A DNA stretch of 9,950 bases, taken from assembly GCA_020441605.1 (NCBI GenBank), contig JAGRLX010000167.1:1-9950 (forward strand). The letters run 5' to 3'. Every line of letters begins with the position of its first letter. Position 1 is the stretch's first letter. Below are positions 1 through 6,205 of the stretch, in pieces. Position numbers and translations under genes: made by a program. Origin of the DNA: Alphaproteobacteria bacterium (GTDB lineage Bacteria; Pseudomonadota; Alphaproteobacteria; Rhizobiales; Aestuariivirgaceae). Below the pieces are notes generated by a model, which made no database searches, had not been told where the DNA came from, and was given only the letters and a program-made list of their open reading frames with translations.

Positions 1-210
1 AACATCAAGGACGTCATGCCGGCCGACAAGTATGCCTTCTGGTACGAGGGCAAGCCCTGGGTCGGCGAACCCGACCGCGGCATCAAGGAAGGCGACCTCC
101 GTGACGGCGGCTCGCTGGAGACGCGCGCGGCCAATGTCGCCTACTGGCACCAGTGGCCGGACGAGTATGACTATCTCATGCAGAAGTGGGACGAGTTCCT
201 CTCGGCCTGA
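1..210 (+). CDS. ABC transporter periplasmic solute-binding protein, C-terminal fragment
   Basis: This is the last 69 codons of a gene that begins left of the window. The frame is open from base 1 and ends at TGA 208-210. The visible tail is rich in Trp, Tyr and acidic residues and ends in YDYLMQKWDEFLSA. It resembles the closing helices of extracellular solute-binding proteins of the spermidine/putrescine (PotD-like) type. The call rests mainly on this resemblance and on the PotA-type ATPase gene that follows 69 bases later in the same direction. If correct, the protein captures the substrate in the periplasm and delivers it to permeases, which must be encoded further left because none lies in the window. 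The ligand cannot be read from this fragment. A polyamine-like or amide/imide-like solute would both fit the neighbours. Confidence 0.7.
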   Translation, partial: NIKDVMPADKYAFWYEGKPWVGEPDRGIKEGDLRDGGSLETRAANVAYWHQWPDEYDYLMQKWDEFLSA

Positions 211-221
211 TCCAAGAACCT

Positions 222-252
222 GGCCGGCCGGGGGCATGCGTCCCGGCCGGTT
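222..252 (+). promoter_or_regulatory. GC-rich stem-loop between binding-protein and ATPase genes
   Basis: Bases 224-232 (CCGGCCGGG) pair perfectly with 242-250 (CCCGGCCGG). G-U pairs extend the stem at both ends (222-223 with 251-252, and 233 with 241), leaving a loop of about 7 bases. The sequence after it is TCTCTCC, not a U-run, so this is not a classical intrinsic terminator. A stem-loop directly after a solute-binding-protein gene often protects its mRNA or partly stops transcription, so that the binding protein is made in excess over the ATPase. That role is inferred here. Confidence 0.5.
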
Positions 253-279
253 CTCTCCGAACAACAGGGTGTCGCGCGC

Positions 280-1383
280 GTGGCTTACGATCTGCAACTC
301 TCCCACGTCGGCAAGGTTTACGACAACGGCACGGCTGCCGTGATCGACTTCAACCTCGATGTCGACAAGGGAGAATTCATCGCTTTCCTCGGACCGTCGG
401 GCTGCGGGAAGACGACGACGCTGCGCATGATCGCCGGATTTGAAGGCATCAGTTCCGGCGACATCTTCATTCGCGACAAGCGCATCAACGACCTGCTGCC
501 CGAACATCGTCCGACGTCGATGATCTTCCAGAACTACGCGCTCTTTCCGCACATGAGCGTGCGCCAGAACGTGGGCTTCGGCCTCGAGGTGAAGAACATG
601 CCGGCCGCCGAGCGCGATGCCAAGGTCGATCGCATCCTCGAGAAGCTCGACCTGACCGATGTCGCCGCCATGCGGCCAGAGCGCCTGTCCGGCGGCCAGC
701 GCCAACGCATCGCCCTGGCGCGTTCACTGGTGGTGGAGCCGGATATCCTGCTTCTCGACGAACCGCTGGGGGCGCTCGACGCCAACCTGCGCAAGAGCAT
801 CCAGAACGAACTGAAGCTGCTGCAGCGCAGCCTCGGCATCACCTTCGTCTTCGTGACCCACGCCCAGTCCGAAGCCCTGGCGCTGTCCGACCGCATCGTG
901 GTCATGAACCAAGGCAAGATCGAGCAGGTCAGCGCACCCTATGAACTCTACACCAAGCCGCAGAGCCTGTTCGTGGCCCAGTTCATCGGTCACAACACCA
1001 TCATTCCGGGCACCATCAAGGCGCTGGAGGGAGACCGCACCGTGCTCGACACCGCCTTTGGCATGCTCACCGGTGCGGCGATCGCCAAGACCGCCAGCAG
1101 CGGCGGCAAGGCGAGCCTGATCCTGCCGGCGGAATCGGTGGACGTTGTGCCCGCCTCCACCAAAGCGACCGACCTCGAAAAGACCTACGGCGGATGCGCC
1201 ATCCCCGGCACGATCACCCGACTGCAGCAGTTGGGCCACCTGGTGCAGATGTCGATCGCGCTGCCCAACGGCGAGAGCATCGGCATCGAGGGCCACGCCG
1301 ACAAATATGGCAACCGCTTCGGGGTGGGCGACGCCGCCCATGTCGCCTGGCAAGCCGAAAGCGCAACCGTAATCGTTCAATAG
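280..1383 (+). CDS. ABC transporter ATP-binding protein, PotA/MalK type
   Basis: This 367-residue cytoplasmic ATPase powers import through a permease pair. All nucleotide-binding motifs are visible: Walker A GPSGCGKTTT (residues 38-47), Q-loop Gln84 in FQNYALFPHM, signature LSGGQRQ (136-142), Walker B LLLDEP with Asp160 and Glu161, and H-loop His194. A C-terminal extension of about 130 residues after the ATPase core fits the TOBE domain of the spermidine/putrescine and maltose families, and the total length is normal for them. The start is GTG at 280, since no ATG or upstream GTG gives a better frame after the previous stop; the ribosome site is weak. The H-loop region reads THAQSEAL where PotA-like proteins usually have THDQxEAL. 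It ends one base before a possible ATG and ten bases before the preferred ATG of the amidase gene, so the two are probably co-transcribed. Transport substrate is unknown. Confidence 0.93.
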   Translation: MAYDLQLSHVGKVYDNGTAAVIDFNLDVDKGEFIAFLGPSGCGKTTTLRMIAGFEGISSGDIFIRDKRINDLLPEHRPTSMIFQNYALFPHMSVRQNVGFGLEVKNMPAAERDAKVDRILEKLDLTDVAAMRPERLSGGQRQRIALARSLVVEPDILLLDEPLGALDANLRKSIQNELKLLQRSLGITFVFVTHAQSEALALSDRIVVMNQGKIEQVSAPYELYTKPQSLFVAQFIGHNTIIPGTIKALEGDRTVLDTAFGMLTGAAIAKTASSGGKASLILPAESVDVVPASTKATDLEKTYGGCAIPGTITRLQQLGHLVQMSIALPNGESIGIEGHADKYGNRFGVGDAAHVAWQAESATVIVQ

Positions 1384-1385
1384 GA
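1382..1385 (+). promoter_or_regulatory. Ribosome binding site deciding the amidase start
   Basis: AGGA overlaps the stop codon of the ATPase gene and lies 8 bases before ATG 1394. The alternative ATG at 1385 has no comparable site upstream, which favours the shorter protein beginning MAGTTAAEL. Confidence 0.5.
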
Positions 1386-1393
1386 TGGATCAT

Positions 1394-2746
1394 ATGGCCG
1401 GAACCACCGCGGCTGAACTTGCACGAAAACTGCGCAAGGGTGCACTTGATCCGGTCGATCTTCTCGATGAGGTCTTCGACCGGATTGCCGGATCGGGCGA
1501 CCCCGCCATCTTCACCGAAACCCTGCCGGCAAGGGCGAAGGCCGAGGCGAGGGCAGCCCGCAAGCGGCTCAAGGCCGGACATCCCGCCAGCGCACTCGAC
1601 GGCGTTCCAATAGCCTGGAAAGACCTCTTCGACCTGCAGGGGCGAGTGACAACCGCCGGCTCGATCGTGCTCAAGTCCAATCCTCCGGCCAAGAAGGACG
1701 CGGCCCTGGTCGCCGCGGGCAAGGCGGCCGGACTGGTGAGCGTCGGCTGCCTCAACATGACCGAGTTCGCCTACTCGGGTATCGGTCTCAATCCCCACTA
1801 CGGTACACCACGCAATCCCAATGATCCCAAGGTCCACCGCTCCCCGGGCGGTTCGTCCTCTGCGAGCGGGGCCGTGGTTGCGGCCAATATCGTGCCGGTG
1901 GCGATCGGCACCGACACCGGCGGATCGATCCGCATTCCAGCGTCGTTCAACGGTGTGGTGGGTTACAAGTCGTCGACCGGACACTACCCGATGGATGGCG
2001 TGTTTCCGCTGTCGAAGTCCCTCGACACCCTGGGCCCGCTCGCACACAGCGTCGAGGATTGTGTGCTGGTCGACGCAGTCTTCCGTGGGCTGACGAAATC
2101 GCGGATCAAGGCCCGCGCGCCCAAGGGATTGCATATCGTGGTGCCGGAGACCGTCGTCCTCGATGGCTGCGAGGACGCTGTGATGGAGAACTTCGAGGCC
2201 TCGCTCGCGAGGCTTCGCAAGGCAGGCGCGAAAGTTAAGCGGATCAAGATGCCGGTGATGCAGGACATCCTCGACCTGATCGCGCGACGTGGCCACATTC
2301 TCGGTGCCGAGGCTCTTGCCGTGCACTGGGACAGGGTAAAGGGCGAGGATGCAGCGCGCATGGACGCGCGGGTGGTGAAGCGCATTCTTCTTGCCGACAA
2401 GATGACCGCCGTCGACCTCGTGATTTTTATGGAAGAACGTGCGCGGATGATTGCCGAGACCAATGCCATGATCGGTGACGCCATCATGGCCTTTCCGACG
2501 ACGCCACACGTGGCCATGCCGATCGCGCCGCTGGAGGCCGACCACGATGTCTTCTTCCGCAACAATGCCAAGACGTTGCGAAATACCATGCTGGGGAATT
2601 TCCTCGACGTCTGCGGCGTGTCGATTCCCAACGGAACCGATGCCCAGGGCATGCCGACCGGCTTCCTGCTGTCTGCCATCCACGGCCATGACGCGGACGT
2701 CCTATCGGCGGCGCTTGGCGCCGAACAACTTATCAGGGGGGCATGA
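1394..2746 (+). CDS. Amidase signature family hydrolase (candidate half-amidase)
   Basis: This 450-residue protein belongs to the amidase signature family, serine hydrolases that cleave carboxamides to acid and ammonia with a Lys-cisSer-Ser triad. The triad is visible: Lys76 in PIAWKDLFD, cis-Ser154 in SPGGSSSASG and nucleophile Ser178 in GTDTGGSIRIPA. The 24-residue spacing between the serines is that seen in fatty acid amide hydrolase. Length is normal for a stand-alone amidase, and no GatB or GatC partner is nearby, which argues against the tRNA amidotransferase subunit. The start at 1394 was chosen for its AGGA site; ATG 1385 would add three residues. No signal peptide is seen, so it should be cytoplasmic. 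It sits between a transporter ATPase and an OYE-like reductase, and its stop overlaps the next start, indicating translational coupling. With an imidase-like gene downstream, a half-amide such as succinamate is a plausible substrate, but this is inference. Confidence 0.93.
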   Translation: MAGTTAAELARKLRKGALDPVDLLDEVFDRIAGSGDPAIFTETLPARAKAEARAARKRLKAGHPASALDGVPIAWKDLFDLQGRVTTAGSIVLKSNPPAKKDAALVAAGKAAGLVSVGCLNMTEFAYSGIGLNPHYGTPRNPNDPKVHRSPGGSSSASGAVVAANIVPVAIGTDTGGSIRIPASFNGVVGYKSSTGHYPMDGVFPLSKSLDTLGPLAHSVEDCVLVDAVFRGLTKSRIKARAPKGLHIVVPETVVLDGCEDAVMENFEASLARLRKAGAKVKRIKMPVMQDILDLIARRGHILGAEALAVHWDRVKGEDAARMDARVVKRILLADKMTAVDLVIFMEERARMIAETNAMIGDAIMAFPTTPHVAMPIAPLEADHDVFFRNNAKTLRNTMLGNFLDVCGVSIPNGTDAQGMPTGFLLSAIHGHDADVLSAALGAEQLIRGA

Positions 2747-3930
2747 TGGCCGAGGTCTATAAACGTCTTTTTTCTCCGTTGACGCTCGCGGGGCACACGA
2801 TCAGGAACCGCATCGCCATGGCGCCATTGACACGGCAGATGGCCCAGGATGACGGGACTCCGACCGACGAGATGACGGCTTACTATGCGCGGCGCGCACG
2901 CGGCGGCCTAGGGCTCATCATCACCGAAGGCACCTACGAAGACAACCGCCTCGGCTGCAGAGCCTATCTCTCGCAGCCTGGCATCGTCACCGCCAAGCAT
3001 GTGAAGGCCTGGAAGAAAGTGGCCGATGCCGCTCATGCCCATGACTGCAAGATCATCATGCAGTTGATGCATGGTGGTCGCGTCAGCGATCCACGGGTGT
3101 TGAAGGGAAAACCGCCGGTCAGCGCCTCAGCCACCCGGAGCCCTGGTTGGACGCTCTACACCGATACGGACTACGAGAAGAAGATCCGCAATATATCGGG
3201 CCCATGGCCGAAGGTGACATTCGGCCAGGCACGCGCCCTGACGGTCAAGGAAATCCATACGATTGCGGACGGATTTGCCGAAGGCGCGGCACGGGCCGTC
3301 GAGGCCGGGTTCGACGGCGTGGAGATCCACGGCGCCAATGGCTATCTTCTGTGGCAGTTCATCAATCCGAAGACCAATCTGCGCGACGATGAATTCGGCG
3401 GCAGCCCCGAGAACAATGTGCGCTTTGCCAGGTTGGTGGGCGACAAGGTGCGCAAGGCCGTCGGCAATAACAAGATCATCACCTTGCGTCTCTCACAGGA
3501 TGGTGTGGACGACTTCGTCGGGGCGTGGCCTGGTGGCGTGAAATATGCGGCAGCCGTCGGCAAGGCCCTGAAGGACTCTGCCTATGATGCCTTGCACTGG
3601 GCGAGCTTCAACTATCTCGACAATCGCGACCCCGACAACAAGACGCCGATGCCGGCCGTGATCCGCAAGGCGAGCGGCCTTCCGATGATTGCCAACGGTG
3701 GGATTGCTGACGGAGCAGGGGCGGAAGCCGCCATCAAGTCTGGAGCCGCCGACATGGTGGCGATCGGCCGGCCAATCTTCGCTCATCCCGACTGGCCCTA
3801 TATCGTGCGTTCTGGACAACCCTTTCCCTGGTGCGAATTCGACCGGAAATACGTGGTCCGGCCGCCGCTCGACTATGCCCACGGCTATCCGCTGGGCCTC
3901 GTCGATCCGAAATGGGAGACGTCCTGGTAA
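2743..3930 (+). CDS. Old Yellow Enzyme family NADH:flavin oxidoreductase
   Basis: This 395-residue TIM-barrel FMN enzyme resembles the OYE family, which reduces activated C=C bonds using NAD(P)H. Visible hallmarks are the N-terminal FSPLTLAGHTIRNRIAMAPL segment with Thr30, Gln107 in QLMHGGR, substrate-anchoring His196 and Asn199 with Tyr201 in EIHGANGYLL, the DDEFGGSPENNVRF stretch, and FMN-phosphate contacts near GRP with Arg343. The protein stops after the barrel and lacks the Cys cluster and second flavin domain of 2,4-dienoyl-CoA reductase, so it is a short, single-domain OYE. Its ATG overlaps the amidase stop as ATGA. A second ATG at 2746 has better spacing from the AGGGGG at 2735-2740 and may be the true start. 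Substrate is unknown. OYEs accept maleimides well, which would suit the imidase-like and amidase neighbours. Confidence 0.93.
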   Translation: MMAEVYKRLFSPLTLAGHTIRNRIAMAPLTRQMAQDDGTPTDEMTAYYARRARGGLGLIITEGTYEDNRLGCRAYLSQPGIVTAKHVKAWKKVADAAHAHDCKIIMQLMHGGRVSDPRVLKGKPPVSASATRSPGWTLYTDTDYEKKIRNISGPWPKVTFGQARALTVKEIHTIADGFAEGAARAVEAGFDGVEIHGANGYLLWQFINPKTNLRDDEFGGSPENNVRFARLVGDKVRKAVGNNKIITLRLSQDGVDDFVGAWPGGVKYAAAVGKALKDSAYDALHWASFNYLDNRDPDNKTPMPAVIRKASGLPMIANGGIADGAGAEAAIKSGAADMVAIGRPIFAHPDWPYIVRSGQPFPWCEFDRKYVVRPPLDYAHGYPLGLVDPKWETSW

Positions 3931-3945
3931 GCTCGAGAGTGAACC

Positions 3946-3961
3946 CGCCGCGGGAGCGGCG
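3946..3961 (+). promoter_or_regulatory. Small hairpin with GGGA tetraloop upstream of the deacetylase-like gene
   Basis: CGCCGC (3946-3951) pairs with GCGGCG (3956-3961) around a GGGA loop, which fits the stable GNRA class. No U-run follows; instead a purine-rich stretch carries the next ribosome binding site (GAGGAG, 3966-3971). It may stabilise or expose the leader of the next gene, but it could also be chance in GC-rich DNA. Confidence 0.35.
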
Positions 3962-3982
3962 TGACAGAGGAGAAAGAAAAGA

Positions 3983-4885
3983 ATGGCCAAGAAAATCATG
4001 TGCACCTTCGGCACCGATATCGACTCGGTGGCGGGCTGGATCGGCTCCTATGGCGGCGGCGACTCGCCATCCGACATCCAGCGTGGAATTTTCGCCACCG
4101 AGGTGGGCGTGCCGCGCCTGTTGCGTCTGTTCAAGAAATACGGACTGAAGACCACCTTCTTCATCCCCGGCCATTCGCTGGAGACCTTCCCGAAGGAGAT
4201 GGAGATGATCGTGAAGGATGGTCATGAGGTGGGCGCCCATGGCTATCTGCACGAGAACCCCATCGCCATGACCCCGACCCAGGAAGAGGATGTCCTGGTC
4301 AAGTCGATCGAACTGATCAAGAAGCTCACCGGCGAAGCGCCCCGCGGCTATGTGGCTCCCTGGTGGGAAATGTCGAACTCGACCGCGGCCCTGCTGCTCA
4401 AGCACGGTTTCAAGTACGACCACAGCCAGGGCTACCGCGACTTCCAGCCCTTCTATGCCCGCGTCGGCGATACCTGGAACACCATCGACTATTCGAAGTC
4501 GGCCAAGGACTGGATGCATCCCCTGAAGCACGGCAAGGAGATCGATCTCGTCGATATCGCCGCCAACTGGTACGTTGACGACCTGCCGCCCATGATGTTC
4601 ATGAAGAAGGCGCCGAACAGCCACGGCTTCGTCAATCCGCGTGACATCGAGGAACTCTGGCGCGACCAGTTCGACTGGGTCTATCGCGAGATGGATTATG
4701 CCGTATTTGCCTTCACTATCCACCCGGACGTGGCCGGCCGGCCGCAGGTGCTGCTCATGATCGAGCGCCTGATCGAGCATATCAGCAAGCATTCGGGCGT
4801 GGACTGGGTGCCTTTCGAGGATATCGCCGTTGATTTCCGCAAGCGTTATCCCTTCGAGAGTGGCAAGCGGCCAGAGGTCATCTGA
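3983..4885 (+). CDS. Polysaccharide deacetylase superfamily protein, HpPgdA / cyclic imidase type
   Basis: This 300-residue metal-dependent hydrolase has the NodB-like fold. Metal-site residues are visible: Asp12 and Asp14 in TFGTDIDS, and His86 and His90 in [10 protein letters not shown] further conserved His247 lies in [10 protein letters not shown], and the APWWEMS stretch (125-131) replaces the RxPxG motif of true chitin-type deacetylases. The whole chain resembles the Helicobacter pylori HpPgdA group, which also includes bacterial cyclic imide hydrolases and is related to the allantoinase PuuE. There is no signal peptide or membrane segment, so it should act in the cytoplasm, which fits a small-molecule ring hydrolase better than a cell-wall enzyme. 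A good GAGGAG site precedes ATG 3983. It follows the OYE gene by 52 bases. The superfamily is certain; imidase activity is an inference from family and neighbours, and a peptidoglycan deacetylase-like role remains possible. Confidence 0.9.
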   Translation: MAKKIMCTFGTDIDSVAGWIGSYGGGDSPSDIQRGIFATEVGVPRLLRLFKKYGLKTTFFIPGHSLETFPKEMEMIVKDGHEVGAHGYLHENPIAMTPTQEEDVLVKSIELIKKLTGEAPRGYVAPWWEMSNSTAALLLKHGFKYDHSQGYRDFQPFYARVGDTWNTIDYSKSAKDWMHPLKHGKEIDLVDIAANWYVDDLPPMMFMKKAPNSHGFVNPRDIEELWRDQFDWVYREMDYAVFAFTIHPDVAGRPQVLLMIERLIEHISKHSGVDWVPFEDIAVDFRKRYPFESGKRPEVI

Positions 4886-4898
4886 CGCGTTGAACGGC

Positions 4899-4927
4899 GG
4901 CGGGCGGCAACCCACATGCTGCCCGTC
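4899..4927 (+). promoter_or_regulatory. Stem-loop between imidase-like and CxxC-protein genes
   Basis: Bases 4899-4909 pair with 4917-4927 in an 11-bp stem (9 Watson-Crick pairs and 2 G-U pairs) closing a 7-base loop. The core is GGGCGGCA facing TGCTGCCC. No U-run follows, so a full intrinsic terminator is unlikely; the ribosome site of the next gene starts 11 bases later. It could set a lower level for the CxxC/CobW pair than for the upstream enzymes, by partial termination or by end protection. This role is inferred. Confidence 0.45.
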
Positions 4928-4946
4928 ACCTGCAATCGAGGTTATC

Positions 4947-5240
4947 ATGTGTTCCGCCTGCGGATTTCCATCCGCCCCCGGTCATTGGACGGAGGCTGGC
5001 AACCCCACCGCCCATGACCGCTTGCGGGCAAGGTTTCGCCGCGCCCAGGTCCTGCAGCATGTCTTGCCGGCCTATGGCCTCAGGGTCTTCGACGGCGGCG
5101 AAATTCCCGGCATTCAGGTTGCGACCATGACTGGCAGCGAAACCATCGTGCGCAATCTCGACGAGGTCTGGGCGCTGGCGGAGAAGCTGAGCGGCGGCCC
5201 TGTCGATCCGCTCGATCCACGGTTCATCGGCGAAGGATGA
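4947..5240 (+). CDS. Small CxxC protein of unknown function, coupled to the CobW gene
   Basis: This is a 97-residue hypothetical protein beginning MCSACGFPSAPGHWTEAG. Cys2 and Cys5 form a single CxxC at the extreme N-terminus, with His13 close by, suggesting a small metal or redox site. No second CxxC is present, so a complete zinc ribbon would need other ligands or dimerisation. The remainder holds an Arg-rich helix (DRLRARFRRAQVLQHVL) and ends DPLDPRFIGEG. ATG 4947 is preferred over longer versions of the frame because GAGG at 4938-4941 lies 5 bases upstream, and longer versions would run back into the imidase-like gene. Its TGA overlaps the ATG of the CobW-type GTPase (ATGA, 5237-5240), so both are likely made together and may act together, for example in metal delivery. 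I do not recognise a named family. Confidence 0.8.
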   Translation: MCSACGFPSAPGHWTEAGNPTAHDRLRARFRRAQVLQHVLPAYGLRVFDGGEIPGIQVATMTGSETIVRNLDEVWALAEKLSGGPVDPLDPRFIGEG

Positions 5241-6205
5241 CAGCCAAGTCAGAGGGCCGCATCCGGTTCACCGTGCTTGGCGGATATCTGGGGTCCGGCA
5301 AGACCACCTGGCTCCGCCACCAGTTGCATGAGGGACATTTTCGCAATGCCCATGTGATCGTCAATGAGGCCGCCGAAACGCCGGTCGACGATGCCTTGCT
5401 TGGGCAGTCGGCACGGCTCACGGTGCTGGCGGGCGGATGCGTGTGCTGTACGGCCAAGGCGGATCTGCTGGCGCTCCTGCGACGGCTATGCGACGAACGG
5501 TCCGGCATCGGAGCGGGTGAGGGGCCGCGGCTCGAACAGATTGTCCTGGAGACCAGCGGCCTCGCCGATCCGGGGCCGATCGTCGAGGCGATCCGCAGCG
5601 ATCCGCAACTCGTCTACCATTTCGTGGTGAGCGAGGTCGTGGTCGTCGTGGACGCCTTGCATTGCCTGAGCCAATTGCGCTCGGAGCCCCTGGGCAGAAG
5701 GCAGATCGAGATCGCCGACCGCCTGATCGTCACCAAGGTTGATATCGCGGAGCAAAAGACGCTGTGCAGGCTTCTGGCCACCCTGAGGACCATCAATCCC
5801 ACCGCTGCGCTGGCGGGCGCGGTCCAGGGCGTGGCGGCAGAGCTGCCTGATTTCGTGGGCACCCCGCCTGAGAGCTTGCCCGATCTGTCGGGGCTTCCAG
5901 CCAGGGAACCGATCACGCCGACCCGGCTCTACATCGACGAGACCATCGACTGGACCGCCTTCACCGTGTGGCTTTCGGCCCTGCTGCACGCGCGTGGCGA
6001 CGACATCGTGCGGGTCAAGGGCGTGGTGCGCACGCCTGCCGGCCGGCTGCTGCTGCAGACCGTGCGCAAGATCGTTCAATCACCCGAAATCCTACCGGAA
6101 CAGGGCGACACCCGCGAGGACAACATGATCGTTGTGATCGGACGCGGCTACACGTCCGACCAATTGCGGCGCTCGCTCAAATATTTCGCCGGCCTCAAGG
6201 GTTAG
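5237..6205 (+). CDS. CobW/COG0523-type GTPase, putative metallochaperone
   Basis: This 322-residue protein belongs to the G3E GTPase family (CobW/ZNG/Nha3k-like), which hydrolyses GTP to help place metal ions in client proteins. Walker A GGYLGSGKT spans residues 15-23. The family's metal-binding CxCC motif is Cys68-Val-Cys70-Cys71, inside LAGGCVCCT. ETSGLADPGP (105-114) is the Walker B-side motif, and the base-recognition motif reads TKVD (166-169) instead of NKxD. The C-terminal part (from about residue 235) matches the CobW C-terminal domain, with the WTAFTVWLSALL and RVKG segments. The His-rich metal-storing stretch of some relatives is absent. It overlaps the CxxC protein gene by four bases. 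On the other side its stop overlaps that of the opposing hyuB gene. The client is unknown; the metal-dependent imidase-like enzyme and HyuAB are the nearest candidates. Confidence 0.92.
   Translation: MTAKSEGRIRFTVLGGYLGSGKTTWLRHQLHEGHFRNAHVIVNEAAETPVDDALLGQSARLTVLAGGCVCCTAKADLLALLRRLCDERSGIGAGEGPRLEQIVLETSGLADPGPIVEAIRSDPQLVYHFVVSEVVVVVDALHCLSQLRSEPLGRRQIEIADRLIVTKVDIAEQKTLCRLLATLRTINPTAALAGAVQGVAAELPDFVGTPPESLPDLSGLPAREPITPTRLYIDETIDWTAFTVWLSALLHARGDDIVRVKGVVRTPAGRLLLQTVRKIVQSPEILPEQGDTREDNMIVVIGRGYTSDQLRRSLKYFAGLKG

Noticed and set aside
222..252. Intrinsic terminator ending the binding-protein transcript
   Set aside because: The stem is strong but no U-run follows and the ATPase gene starts 28 bases later, so full termination is unlikely.
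1214..2689. Long open frame on the minus strand opposite the amidase gene
   Set aside because: It runs antisense to a clear amidase with an intact triad, its translation is His/Arg/Gly-rich without family motifs, and long antisense frames are common in GC-rich coding DNA.
1394..2746. GatA subunit of the tRNA amidotransferase
   Set aside because: No GatB or GatC gene is nearby and the gene sits in a catabolic operon; a stand-alone amidase fits better.
4830..4946. Upstream extension of the CxxC protein
   Set aside because: It would overlap the imidase-like gene and cross the stem-loop; ATG 4947 has its own well-spaced GAGG site and places the CxxC at the N-terminus.
3734..4948. 404-codon open frame on the minus strand over the OYE and imidase-like genes
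   Set aside because: It is antisense to two well-supported genes and has no recognisable motif or ribosome site of note.
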